DNA from: Rosa chinensis
Lineage: Eukaryota; Streptophyta; Magnoliopsida; Rosales; Rosaceae
DNA length: 64,000 nt
Direction of reading: 5' to 3'
Assembly (NCBI RefSeq): GCF_002994745.2
Contig: NC_037090.1
Coordinates: 36,079,001 to 36,143,000, forward strand
Below the pieces are notes generated by a model. It searched no databases and was not told where the DNA came from. It saw only the letters and a list, made by a program, of their open reading frames with translations. The position numbers were made by a program, and so were the translations under genes. Shown here piece by piece: positions 8,804 through 21,022 of the stretch (the first letter of the stretch is position 1; every line of letters starts with the position of its first letter).

Positions 8804-11444
8804 ATGGCTAACGTCATAGAGATTTCGAGCAGTGAGGATTCCGGGTCTGACGTGTCGTTCAGCGCGGCAGATAAGATTTTTATTGATTCGTTGCGTCCGT
8901 CTGCCCATGCAGGAACCTCACTGCCAGAACCGCTAGAAGTTGAGCCGCTTCAGACCATCCTCTAGGACGTAGCTATGGGCCGTGGTTCGCGTCCAGAGAG
9001 CTCTAGGGCGGGTGAGGCCGCTGCTGCCAAAACTAGGCGCGACGAGCGCTTGGCAAGCAATAGTGCTGCTAGCGGCTCCGCTGGCGAAGAGGAAGTAGCG
9101 GGGCAATATGCTGAATCGGCGTGGTTTCTCTCAGATGGCACCGCCGTCGACGAGGCAGGTGGGCGGATGACCGCCGCTGCCGTTAACCGGATGAAACAGA
9201 CGTTCCGGTTGCCGGGGTCGGTGAAGCTGCGCCCGCCGACAGCGGATGAGAAGGCCTCGATTCTCGTAGCCGGATTTGCTGCCTTTCACGAGGCGATATT
9301 CCGTCAAGGACTGACATTCCCGCTGGTGCCCAACCTCCAGATCCTGGTGTGCGAATTTGGCCTTGCGTTTGGTCAGATTTGCCCCAATATGTGGCAGTTG
9401 ATGTTGGCCATGAACTCCCTTTGGCGGTTATCCGGGTGCGAGGGGCCTACTATGGCGGAAGTGCTTCATTTCTACGAGTTAGTGTATGTGAAGCGCCGAG
9501 GCTGCAAAGGGCAAGTGAACTTGAGTCGCCGGCAGGGAGCGCCCAAGCTGATCGAGAATCTAAGGGACTCAATGTCCTACTGGCGGGGGACTTTCTGCGT
9601 CGCTACAGACGGTTGGGAGTACCACGCCAGATCGAATGAGGAAGGGCCGACATTTAGGATTAAGTCTGAGTTCCAACCTATTCGAGGTTGGTGTCCGGTG
9701 TCTGCTGAAAGTATTTGGCGTGCTTACGTGCTTGCACTTGTATTCTCACTAACGACGTGTTTTTGTGCAGCGGGACTTCGGTATACGCTGACGCGCGAAG
9801 AAGAGTGTCGCGTGGAGAGGATCAGAGGTTACTGGCGAAACCGAAACCTGCTAGATTTCCGACTGCTGACCGGTTGGGAGTTGCTGGTCGACCAGCGATT
9901 AACGAGCTCCATTGGTGAGAAATCTCCGCCATATCGGTTTTTTTTTTTTTTTTACTTTGAATTGCGATAGACTGACCGGTGGTTGTTTTGTTTTTTTTTT
10001 TTAGAAACTCCGCCGGGCAACAAATCGAGTCGCGACGCATTTGAGAAGGCGATGGACCGGGCGGAGATAGACAATTTTTTGGAGGCCATGTATGCCGAGG
10101 GGCTGGCGGCCCAGCAGACGGTGGTGAACCCCGAGACGTTGGCGCTGAGCCAGTCTGAGGTTCCGGTGGTGATGCCGATGCCGCACCAGTCTCATCTTGG
10201 TGAGGATGGTCTGCCTATAGTGCAGGCGGGGACCCAGACGGCCGGCGGGGATCAGAGGGGAAGCGCTGCGGCTGGGCCACAGAAGGAGCGGATGCCTGCC
10301 CACAGGCGTGGTCCTCAAAAGGTGGTTTAACCGGCGGAAGATGTCATTGTGACAAGGGAGGAACCGCCAGTGAGGGTGACGAGGACCGCCGCTGGGAACC
10401 AGAGGGCGCTGGAGAGAAAGCGCCGGACGGCTGAGTCTCCTGACGAGAAAGAGGGAGATGAGGTGGAGGTGGTCGGGGCCCGCCGTCAGAAGAAGGCCCG
10501 ACAGGCTCCCTCGACGACTGCGGCGGTGGAGGGAGAGGCGCCCGCCGTCAGTGAGCTAGACTCGTTCGCCGAGTATGCACTGTTTATGACAGAAGGGGAG
10601 TGGGAGTTCCTCTTCCATCTATGCGAGCGGCTGGGGTTCGGCGGTCTGGCGGGTATATCGCGCCCGACGGCAATTGACCAATCGCCCTTCAGCTCGGCGT
10701 TTGGTCAAATATCGGCGGGATTACATGATATGTTCGTGGCGGCGTCGAAGCAGCCCCGGATTGAGGGAGAGCTCAGGGAAGAAATCGGAGGTCTCCAGAG
10801 GGAGTTGGCGGAGGCAAAGGAAACTGGCGGAGGTTGAGCGGGGGCTGGTCAAGGCAGAGTGTGACTATGCGGACGCCCGCGGCAAGCTTAATGCGGCCAT
10901 CAGGCGGGACTTGGAGAGGAATGAACGCGTCTCCAAGTTGGAGCAGGAGATCGCACTGCTGCTGGAGCGGATAGCCGCTAAAGACAAAAAACTCATTATA
11001 GTGCAGCGGGAGTCTGCCGACAGGATGGCCGAAATGAAGCGGCTGGGGGGTGAGGTTACCCGCCTGAGATCTGAAGGGAGTACCGCTGCGGCCGCCGCTA
11101 TTGAAGCGTTCAAGCAGTCGGCAGAGTTTAAGAAGACACTGACCGAGGCGGCGAAGGCTGGGGCCCGGGCAAATATAGACATGTTGAAGCGGAAGGGCGC
11201 CATTGACTTTGCAAAAGCGTCACAGCCTGACGCACCACCGGCTGAGAGTATCCCGCCAGAGACAGCAGTCGTGCCTGCCCCAGCTGGAGGTACTCACTCG
11301 GGTAGCGGGGAAAGTGGCCCACATCCGACGGAAGGGTCCCAGCAGACTCCCCATCCCACTCCGTCGGAGGTGTCGCGTGCTGGATTCCTGGAAGCGCACA
11401 CCCGGGCGGATGGTACCATAGAGACCCCCAGTCCGACGGCGTAA
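8804..11444 (+). pseudogene. Antisense extra ORF (aORF) of element A, PF04195-like with coiled coil
   Basis: Starts at ATG 8,804. Two introns are inferred: 9,687-9,770 (84 bp, GAG|GTTGGT to TTGTGCAG) and 9,915-10,004 (90 bp, TTG|GTGAGA to poly-T AG). Splicing keeps one frame apart from in-frame stops TAG at 8,963 and TAA at 10,328, and a frameshift near 10,820. The first half has the pattern of the 'putative gypsy type transposon' family, around AFHEAIFRQGLTFPLVPNLQ and WQLMLAMNSLWRLS. The last third (10,780-11,200) is a long charged coiled coil, followed by a Pro/Ser/Thr-rich tail. Extra ORFs antisense to gag-pol are known in Tat/Retand elements; their role is unknown. With its lesions this copy is probably inactive. 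Confidence 0.75.
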
Positions 11445-11931
11445 GGGTCCGACCAGGCTAGTAGATCGATTGTGCCGCCGGTCGTTGAAGCAGAGGGCGT
11501 CCAAGGCAACCCCTGAAGCCGACTGAGATTGCCAGAGATTTTACTATTCCTTTTTTTTTTTTTTTTGTAGCCGCTGAGGCATAACAGTTTGTAAAGAATG
11601 TTGGGAAGTGAAATGAATTTCTGAATTAGTTTGCCATGATGTGCTTGAAGTGTTTTGAGTTATATTTTTCTTTTGTCGATCAATGAAACATTAAAGGAAT
11701 TAAGATTGGTCCAAGTGCACCTCGTAGCGGACGGGGTCCGCCGACGATTGCTGGCGTTGCCAGTTGCCCTCAGTGCTAGACTTGGTAACAATGGTTTGAA
11801 TAATTCCTCGTTTCATTGATGGCTGACTGATCAGTGTACAAAAGTGGGGTAGTACCCGTTGGGTAGCTTCCCTTGGCTAAATATTTGAACAAAAAATTTA
11901 GCTAAGTCAAGATGCTCCTGGGTAGCTGTCT
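11445..11931. other. Convergent 3' ends of aORF and pol
   Basis: No coding sequence. A T run near 11,551-11,568 and AATGAA-type signals follow the aORF; pol ends from the other side at about 11,932. The two transcripts would overlap tail to tail here. The segment is conserved in element B (about 28,174-28,589). Confidence 0.6.
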
Positions 11932-14900
11932 GACTATTTGTAGTAATACCGAAGGTGCTCGGTATTCCAAGGGCGGGCCGTCGTGACGCCGTCCTTGTCC
12001 ATTAAGTAGAAGGTGCCTGGGCTAACGACTTCCACAATTTTGTACGGGCCTTCCCAAGTTGGGCGGAGTTTTGTCGGTGGCGGAATGACTTCCTTCATGA
12101 CCGAGTCCCCCAGTTGGAGGTTCCGGGCCTTGACTCTGGCGTTGTAGAAACGTGATACCCGTTGTTTGTTTTGTAAATTGTGTAAATGGCCTTGCGTCTT
12201 TTCTCTTCTAGGAGGTCCCTGTCCAAGTTGACGCCGGCTCTGTTGGTCTCTGGGCAGTAGCCTTCGACTCTAGCGGTAGGTTGAGTAACTTCAATGGGTA
12301 AGACAGCCTCTGTGCCGAACATCATACAAAAAGGAGTTTCTCCGGTGGCGGAGGTTGGAGTTGTTCGGATGGCCCACAGGACCTCTGGGAGCTTTTCCGC
12401 CCATAAACCCTTGGCGTTGTCGAGCTTCTTTTTTAACAACTTTTTGATTATCTTGTTCGCCGCTTCGACCTGGCCGTTGGTCTGGGGGTGGGCGACAGAT
12501 GCAAAACTCAACTTGGTGCCCAAGTTGGTGGTGAAGGAGATGAGCTCGTCATTGTTGAACTGTGTGCCGTTGTCTGTAATGATTGTGTGTGGGACACCGT
12601 AGCGGCAGTAGATATTCTTCCAAAGGAAGCGAATTACCTTGGCGGTAGTTATTGCCGTTAGTGGCTCCGCCTCTATCCACTTGCTGTTGTAATCAATGGC
12701 AACAATGATGTATTTGAACTGACCCTTGGCAGTTTGGAACTTTCCCATCAGATCAAGGCCCCACGTGGAATGAATCCATGGGCCCACGATGATTGACAGT
12801 GGTTCCGCTGGTGCGTGTGGGAGATTTGCAAATTGTTGGCATTTGTGGCAAGACCTCGAAATCTGCCGGGCGTCATTACCAAGTATGGGCCAGAAATAGC
12901 CTTGTCGCATTGTGCGGTTGGCCAAGGATCTGGCGCCCGAGTGGTTTCCACATTCCCCGCCATGGATTTCTGCTAGGACAACCTTTCCCTCCTCTGGGGT
13001 TAGACAGCGGAGGTTAGGATGGGTGAATCCCTGGCGGTAAAGCTTGCCGTACTGGATGTTGTAGCGGGTTGCTCTTCGCTTGAGCTGTCTTGCCTGGACC
13101 TTATCTTCTGGCAACGTTCCGTTGCGTTTATATGTAATGATCTCGTCCATCCAGCTGGGGTTGACCTGAACGTTGAAGATTTCCGCCAGGGTCTTTGTGA
13201 TACTTGGCTTGTCAAGATACCCCACCCTTGTGTCCGCTGGACTCTGATGCGGTTGGGCGGTTGCCAGTCTCGCCAGTGAATCAGCCTTGGCGTTCTTTTC
13301 CCTGGGGATTTGTGTGATTGTGTGAAATTTGAACTTTTTTAGCAACGTTTTGACGTACCTCAAATATGCCGCTAGCTGCTGGTCCTTGGCTTGGAAGCTG
13401 TCGTTGACCTGGTTGACGACTAGTTGGGAGTCGCTGAATATGTTGACGTTGTCAGCTCCTGAGTCAATGGCGAGGAGTAGACCGGCGATGAGCGCCTCGT
13501 ACTCCGCCATGTTGTTTGAAGCTTTGAAGTTGAATTTCAACGCGTACTCTGCGTTCAGTCCCCCGGGTCCGGTTAAGATGACTCCGGCGCCGCTGGCCTT
13601 GGCACAAGCGGAGCCGTCCACGTGTAGGTTCCAATCGGACTGTGGGGGAGTTGCCTCTGCACTGGTTACTATTTCTGTTCCGGACTTGGTTTGAGTACCG
13701 GGTTCCGGCTGACGCTCAGTAAGTTCAGCGATGAAGCCCGCTACTGCCTGGCCCTTCATGGCGGTTCTTGGCTTGTACTCTATGTCAAATTCGCTGAGCT
13801 CAATCGCCCACTTACTGAGGCGCCCCGAGTGTTCAGGGTTCTGCATCACCTGCCTCAGCGGTTGATTGGTTAACACATGGATCGTGTGAGCCTGGAAGTA
13901 TTGCCGGAGGCGTCTGGTGGCAATGATAAGTGCGAGGGCCAGCTGTTCCAATGGTGAATACCTTGTTTCTGCTCCGTTCATACCTCTGCCGGCGTAGAAT
14001 ACTGGGAGTTCATCCTGGCCTTCCCGCCGAACAATGGCGCAACTTATTGCCGTTGCCGAGACCGCCAGATATATGAATAGTGTCTCTCCTTGGACAGGGA
14101 CAGAAAGGAGAGGGACTGCCGCCAGATATTCCTTTAGGCCCTGGAACGCCGCCTGGCATTCTGGGTTCCAGTCAATGACCTTCTTGTGAGTTGTTTTGAG
14201 AAGTTTGAAGAATGGGGCGCACCTGTCAGTAAGTCAAGAGATGAATCGAGAAAGGGCGGTTAACTTGCCCTGGAGGCACTGGACGTCCACCTTATACTTG
14301 GGGTCCGACAGGTTAAGGATGGCCTGTACCTTATCTGGGTTAGCCTCGATACCTCGCTCGCTGACGATGTAACCGAGAAATTTGCTAGCGGTGACTGCAA
14401 AGAAACATTTTTCTGGGTTGAGGTGCATACCATAGGCCAGGAGGATGGTTACTATGATCCTGAGGTTTGCCACATGTCCACTGGCCTTTATGCTCTTAAC
14501 TAGCATGTCGTCCACATAGACCTCGATGATTTTTCCCAGATGCTCAGCGAACATGGCGTTCATCAACCGCTGATAAGTTGCGCCGGCGTTCTTCAGACCA
14601 AAAGGCATGACATTGTAGCAGTAGAGGCCTTTGTCGGTGGTGAAGGTGGTGCATTCTTGGTCGCTGGGGTGCATCTTGATCTGATTGTATCCGGAGAAGG
14701 CATCCATCATGCTGAGGAGTTCGTGTCCGGCAGTTGCATCGACCAACTGATCGATATGAGGTAGTGGGAAACTATCCTTTGGGCATGCCTTGTTGAGATT
14801 TTTGAAGTCGACGCACATCCGCCACTTGCCGCTGGGCTTTTTTACCATTACCAGATTTGAGATCCACTGAGGATAGATGACTTGGCGGATGAATCCAATG

Positions 14901-17653
14901 TCCCTTAGTTTGGCGACCTCCTGTCCGATTGCCCGGTATTTTTCCTCATCAAAAGCCCTCCGTTTTTGCTTGATGGGATAAAAGGAAGGTTTGATGGTCA
15001 GCTTATGAGTGATTATTTCAGTGGAGATGCCTGGCATGTCAGCATAGGACCATGCAAAGACGGCGGCGTTATCACGTAGGAATTGAGTGAGTTCTGCCTC
15101 CACTTCTGGATCTAGTTGGGCGCCTATGCGGACTGTCCTCTCAGGATGCTCGTCTGAGATGCAGACAACCTTCAGCGACGTGTCCGGGTTAACCGGCTCC
15201 TTCTTTACATATTTCTTCTCCTCATCTCTAGGATCTTCAAAGATATTCGGTGGTGGTGGGTCATTACCCACTGTCAGGATTTCATGGCGGCGCGTTGACC
15301 GCGCTATAGTCGTTGAATAACATTCTCGTGCCAGCTGTTGGCTTCCCCTCACACAGCCTGTGCCGTTGGGCGTGGGGAACTTCATAAGAAGCATGTATCC
15401 GGCAATGATGCACTTGAGCTTATTAAGCGCTGGTCGACCAATGATGGCGTTGTACGAACTGAAACAGTCGATAATAATGAACTCCGTGTGCACCTCCGCC
15501 ATACAGGGACTAGTGCCAATAACTAGTCGCATGTAATCCGACCCTAGTGGTTGTGTGACGTCACCGGAGAAGCTGAGCAGTAGTTCGTGATCCTGGAGTA
15601 GTTTCTTGTTCCGCTTGAGATGGTCGTAGCAACCGCTGAAGATGACGTTGACAGCGGACCCGCTATCCACCAAGATTCTCCCCACCGAGAATTTTCCAAG
15701 AATGGCATCGACCAAGAATGGGTCGTCATGGGGTAAATGTACTCCGTGCTCCTCCTCCTCTGAAAAGGTAATAGGTTCCCAACCTGATTTCGGGAGTTTG
15801 GCGGATATTTCGTAGCGGATGTTGCAAACTTCCTTCGGGTGGTTAGCGCGTTCATAGCGCTTTCTTGCCCTGTGAGACATGTTGGTGATTGGAGCACGGC
15901 CATCGATGGTGTTGATGCGGCCCAAGGTCTCAACGTTGGCAATCACTGGTGGTGGTTGGCGCACTTTGAACTGCTCCAACTTGCCGTCACGGTACAAAGT
16001 CTCAATGGCCGTTTTGAGAGCATTGCAGCTGTTTGTATTGTGGCCGCTGTCCGCGTGGTATTTGCACCACCTGCCAGTGTTCCTGGGCTTGCCTGTTTTT
16101 GGGTACTTTGGAGGGGGTGGCGGTGGGATCTGATCCTTGCACTGATTATAGATATCTTCATATGAGGCCGTTAGGACCGTGAAAACTGCGTACCGCTGCG
16201 AGGACTCCGCCTGCCTGTTGTGGTTATCCCTGTGAGTTGGGCGGTTTCCCTTGTAATAATTCTGCTCCTTCTGCCGCTTGTTTTGGTGGTGGCCCTGCGG
16301 CCACTCCCTTTTCTTGTCAGTTGGCGATGCTGAGGGGGTCTTGTTAGCGGTTTCCTGGTGACTGGAAGATGGTTGTGTTGACCTTGTTGGCATTGCTGGT
16401 GGTGGGGTCTCTCCATATGTGATGAATTCCGCCTGGGCGTGAATGACCGCCTCACTCATGACGTGGTCGTACGTCGCATTGGGATGATTGTAATTGAGGT
16501 GATAGAGGAACGGTCCCTTGAGGAGTCCCTTCCTGAAGGCTGCCGATGCCATAGTTTTGTCTAGATCGCGGCACTGAGATGCTGCTGCCCGCCACCTTGT
16601 GACGAAGGCCTTCAATGATTCGTCCTCCCCCTGCTTAACGCCGAACAGTTGACTTGTGTTGTGATGTCCGGCGGACAATAAGATGAAGCGGGAGAGGAAA
16701 GCGTGTGACAGTGCATGGAATGAGCCGACAGATCCTGGCGGACACTCAAAGAACCAGTTCATTGCCTCGCCGTCCAACGTTTCGCTGAACAAATGGCATA
16801 AGGTGGCGTCGTCGAACCCCTTGTTGTTGGTGACCTTCTTGAAGGTGTCCATGTGGACAAAGGGATCGGACATTCCGCCAGACTGCGACATCTTTGGGGT
16901 TTTTGCATATGTCGGTCTGACAGCCTGCAGGATCGCGGTGGAAAAGGGGCCGGGTCTGGAAGTGAATAGCGGGTTCCGAGTTGACGCCGGGACGCCCGTC
17001 TCCGCCCGGATCAACCTCTGCTCCAGTTGGTGCATCCTTTCCAATAGCTGGGCGGTTGCATCGTCGGCGGAGTCGGCCTGACTGACCTGCCGAGTTGGCT
17101 TGCGCCTAGGTATGGGTGGATCACCCTCAGTCCTTGTCCTGGCATTTGAGTGGTTGGTGTGCGGAAGCGATTCCGCCACCTGTTCTAACATTAGTTGAGG
17201 TATGGGCGGTGGTCCCATTCCCGACAACACAGGTGGGTTCAGCGGTACATGCATTTGTACGACCGGCCCTGGCACCATTGTGCCAGCGCTGGGTTGACTA
17301 CGCCTGGTGCTACGTGACTGCTCGCTCTGTGCTGGGCGGTCGGTGGCCGCCAAAGTGTTTTTTAGTTCCTCAAAACGTGTCATGAGCGCAGCCATCTGTC
17401 TTTGGGCTTCGGCCTTCTCCTTGCGCTCCGCCTCACGCTCTCTGTTTGCCTTATGAAGATCCGCTAGTGCTATCTCGTACATGGTGACGAGATCTTGGCC
17501 TGACGGGAGGCTGCTGCCTGGATTTGCCTCACCGCAGGGGTTGGCCGGGGTTGTGAATAGTGCGCGGTTAACGCCGATCGCGGGGTCGGAGGGTTGGGGA
17601 ATGGCGGGGAGCTCTGCCTGCTCTTCAGCGTTTCCCCCGCTACCGTTAGTCAT
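11932..17653 (-). CDS. Gag-pol polyprotein of element A (one stop, one frameshift)
   Basis: Starts at ATG 17,653 and reads 1,139 codons to a TGA at 14,236-14,234, then continues in the same frame to about 12,190, where loss of one base shifts it; the family end is near 11,932. Order: gag capsid region around 16,450-16,850; zinc-type CKYHADSGHNTNSC (about 16,060-16,020); protease active site LVDSGSAV (about 15,675-15,655); RT with YVDDMLVK (about 14,520-14,495); a second RNase H of archaeal type with WNLHVDGSA and IFSDSQLVV (13,640-13,420); integrase with zinc-binding residues (about 13,000-12,850) and core motifs DLMGKFQTAKG, TDNGTQF and NGQVEAANK. Single-frame gag-pol and the second RNase H fit Tat Gypsy elements. 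The TGA is likely a recent loss, since element B has glutamine there. Confidence 0.92.
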
Positions 17654-17688
17654 GGTGATTGTAGCGGGATGACCTTTTGTTCAAAAGA

Positions 17689-17706
17689 TTCCCACAGACG
17701 GCGCCA
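17689..17706 (-). other. Primer binding site of element A
   Basis: Minus strand TGGCGCCGTCTGTGGGAA lies one base inside the 5' LTR. It has the TGG start expected from a tRNA CCA end. The same sequence is in element B. tRNA not assigned. Confidence 0.75.
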
Positions 17707-17707
17707 A

Positions 17708-18223
17708 TGTTAATGTCTAAAAGTCCCGCGGTAGCTGGACCTTAGTTAACGCTAATCCGGTGAGCGGATCTATATTTGTGTTGTTCTCGTGACTCCCGTT
17801 ACCTGTCAAGTAAAATACAATGGGCGTCAGAGGGAGACCGCGCCGGGCGGTCTTCAACTCTCCGATGCCTAAGTTAGTCAATGTATTTATGTTGACAAAG
17901 TAACAGTAGGTAAGTATTGAATGCGTATATAATGAGGAGAGAGGAGAGAACCTTTTATAGGTGAGGAAGAGACTGATCTTGTCTTTGTTTTCGATGTGGG
18001 ACTGATATGCTTCAGTTCCCAGTTTCAGAAGCTTCTGATGCCATCTTGGCGCGGCGCGTGGCGGCGCGTCGGTGGCGCTCTGGAGGTGGTCCGATGCTGA
18101 GGTTGTAGCCCGTCTGGCGGTGTGTCTGCATGTCATTCCTTTGGTTGGAATTAGTACCTTTGGCGGTACAATGAGCATGGCCCATTATAGCTAATTATGC
18201 TTGCAAATGTACATGTACGTACA
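17708..18223 (-). repeat. 5' LTR of element A
   Basis: 516 bp, nearly identical to the 3' LTR. On the minus strand it provides the promoter for gag-pol. Flanked by target duplication agcac at 18,224. Confidence 0.95.
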
Positions 18224-18496
18224 AGCACCAGCTTCGGCCTGAGTGGCCCGATCTCTGATATGGGCCAGGTTGTGGCCCATTTCTTCAGAAGCAACCAAAG
18301 GTTCATCGAGTTGGGCTTCTTCTGCAACAATCGCATTCTCAACAGAGAGCCAGCGAACAAGGCAGATACTTGGGCAAAGTTACCACTAAGGAAAAGAAGG
18401 ATCCTCATTTGCGATCAAAAGCAGTCTCATTCGCATGGGGGGCACACTAAAGTTCTGATCTCCTACAACTTACCCAAGTTTCACCAATTCACTGCA
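18224..18496 (+). other. Internal 3' region of element C
   Basis: Part of element C between nested element A and solo LTR D1; it continues at 20,775-21,022. A plus-strand reading from about 18,197 gives about 100 codons that begin inside the LTR of A and are not recognisable. No gene is supported. Confidence 0.6.
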
Positions 18497-20774
18497 TGAT
18501 AGGAGCATTTTAATGCGACGTTTTACTTGTTTTTCCCTACATTTTCTGCGTTATTTCCTTAATAAAACCCTGTTTAGGAAAGTTTCCATTCTTTGATTGG
18601 GAAAGTTCCTATTTGTAGAAAGTTTCTATTTTTGTAGTTTCTATTTTTCATTTTTAGAAAGTTTCCCATTTTCAGTTTAGGAAAGTTGCCATTTTTCATT
18701 TTAGAAAAGTTTCTATTTTTCTTACTAGTTTCTATTTTCAGAACCTCCGAGCTAAAAAGTGGAAATGAACTCACAAATGGAAAGAGGAGCTTGCGAACAC
18801 CAAAGGGAGCAAAGATGAAGAACAATTAATGAGCCACAGAAATGAGCAGAAATGAAGAAAAGAAGTTTTCCTGGTCCAACCAGGAAACCCTGCGGAAAGA
18901 AGGAAAGCCCACTAATGAAGTTTCCAACGTTACTATGAAAAAGAAATGGAAAAATAAAGTTTGTGACGCTGGAAGATGACATGGCATAGAAGTGACGCAT
19001 GGAGGCCCAAAAACTCTCAAGACTTGTTGGATTTTCGGCTAATTGGATAAAAGCCCACAAGAGCCCATGGAACTAGGGTTTGTGACGCAAACCCTAGCCC
19101 TAAAGATGTTTTGCCGTGAATTTGCAAGAGAGAAACAAGGAAGAGGCGTCCAAAAATCAGAAATTAAAAGGAGATTTTCTAGGGAGATTTTCTAGGGCTA
19201 TTTTTATGGAAAGAAAGTCTACTTGAAGAAACCCTAGATGAATTGCCGTGAGGAATGAAGAGAAATACAAGGGAGAACGTGAAAACCCTAGTGTTTTGGA
19301 CGGCAAAGATACTCCCTAGAGAGTTTTAAGGAAAGAGAAAAAGGTGGAGACCAAGAAATGCTCAAAAGAAGACTAGATACATTCCTACATTCCCTAAAAA
19401 GTTTTGGCCGAAATTAAATGTCAAAAATCAGAAAATATCTCTATATTTCGGCAAGATTATTTAGGGAATTAATATTGGAATTTTGTGATTGGTTGCACCA
19501 CCTCATAGGGCTTATGTGGCAAGAAATCATTGGAGGAAATTATGTGGAGGAAGCAAGCACATGCCGTGAGTTTCTCTAGGGTTTTGGACGGCTTGGAAAC
19601 CTAGGGGCCGTCCCCTATATAATCTCCCCTCTTCTCAACGTTTTGGGTTCCCACTTTTGGCGTTTACACTTTCAGAAAAAAATTCAGAAATCCTTCTAGC
19701 TTAGCCGTGCTCTTCTCCATCCTCTAGGGCAACCACGAAGTGCAAGCAAGGCCAAGGAAGAAGAGGACAAGCCGTGCACATCATCCATCACCATCCTTGA
19801 AGATTGCTTTCGAAATTCAAGAAACCATTCATCACTTCATTCATCTCATCCTCATCACGGTGTAATCCGATTCTCCTTGTAACCTTTGCTTTGTAATTTT
19901 CGTTGGTTATGCCTTAGTTGACACAATTGTTTGAACAAATATTGATTTCTGAAATTTTATGATTAATTGTTAATTTTCAGATTCATATATTGCGATTTAT
20001 GGTTGCTTTTGTGTGAGTGTTTGATTAAATTTGCATGATAGATAACTTTTGTATTTTAATCTTATGTGGTTGCAAACACCTAGGGTTTTGATATAATTGG
20101 TGCTACGAATTGGAGAACATGAATCAACTTTTTGGTTTTGTGTTCTTGAATCAACAAGTAGTAAAGGTTTTGTACAAAAACCGAATTTAATCAAAGAAGA
20201 TTGCAATTAGGTGGACTTTTTCATACTAAGTTGCACATTTGAGTTGATAGCCTTTCTAGGTGCTTATTGCGTTAAACATGTATGATTGACTAGCTTTCTA
20301 GGGCTTGAATGCATGTTTGATAGGATTAGTCTATGTGCTTTCACTTAGATTAATTTGCATTGAAAGTAAAATATGGGAAATTGTTTGCTTTGAACGTTTC
20401 ACATGATCAACTTCTCTTGCATGACGATGATGAACAATGATGAACTTGAATCAATTTTAATCATGAGTTTCGACTTTGATCCTTGTTCCCACATCCCATT
20501 TGTGTTTTTATGTTTTTGCATTTTAATTATTTAGTTAACTTAGTATTTATTTTCGGAAAAAGAAAACCAAAAACAAAATCCCCCCTATTTTCGTAAATAA
20601 TGTTTATAATTGTGAATACTTTTGTGAATATTTTATTTTGTTTTAATTTTAATTGTTTAATTGTTTGAAAATGACAGGTGTACCCTCAATCCCCGGAATA
20701 GAACGATCCATATTTACTTTATACTACTAATGACATTTCAGGGTTAAATTGAGCGCTTCCCAAAAGCGACATCA
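18497..20774 (+). mobile_element. Solo LTR D1
   Basis: 2,278-bp unit starting TGATAGGAGC and ending GACATCA, flanked by a perfect 5-bp duplication ctgca (18,492-18,496 and 20,775-20,779). No internal domain or second LTR, hence a solo LTR left by recombination. TATA-like CCTATATAATC near 19,612. It contains a series of GAAAGTTTC/GAAAGTTCC motifs at about 18,575-18,740. It shares both ends, but not its middle, with D2. The last bases contain a short hairpin (CGCTT ... AAGCG). Confidence 0.88.
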
Positions 20775-21022
20775 CTGCATACCAGACATCAGATACATGG
20801 GGGCAATAAATTTGGTAAAAGAAGCGTCAGTTCAAGACAAAGGCAATTCAAATTGTGGCATTCAAGCTTTATGGCCTATTTAGAGGCTTATATGGAATCA
20901 ATCTAGTAATTTCAGTCAAGCCAATAAAAGTGGCTTTGGAGCAACAACATTATAAGAGTGTTACTGATTCAAGACCTCTTCAGTTAAGACGAAGACCTTT
21001 GACTTCGAGGTCTGGGGGGCAA
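20775..21022 (+). other. Internal 3' end of element C with polypurine tract
   Basis: Continuation of element C after D1. Two purine tracts precede GCAA: CATGGGGGCAA near 20,800 and TCTGGGGGGCAA at about 21,011-21,022. The second abuts the 3' LTR and is the functional candidate. Confidence 0.7.

Larger units (their letters stand above)
6442..18223 (-). mobile_element. Element A: young Tat-like Ty3/Gypsy retrotransposon with antisense ORF
   Basis: Full-length 11,782-bp element with 516-bp LTRs at both ends, flanked by a perfect 5-bp duplication agcac (6,437-6,441 and 18,224-18,228). The LTRs differ at only two positions that I see. Gag-pol is on the minus strand; a spliced extra gene on the plus strand lies between pol and the 3' LTR and converges on pol. 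Gag-protease-RT-RNase H-integrase order, a PBS of type TGGCGCCGTCTGTGGG and the additional ORF fit the Tat/Retand group. It is inserted in element C. Coding damage is small: one in-frame TGA in pol, one frameshift near the pol end, and a few lesions in the extra ORF. Confidence 0.92.

Noticed and set aside
14234..17653. Many plus-strand ORFs across gag-pol of A and B
   Set aside because: They mirror the coding strand of a well-supported polyprotein and show no motifs of their own.
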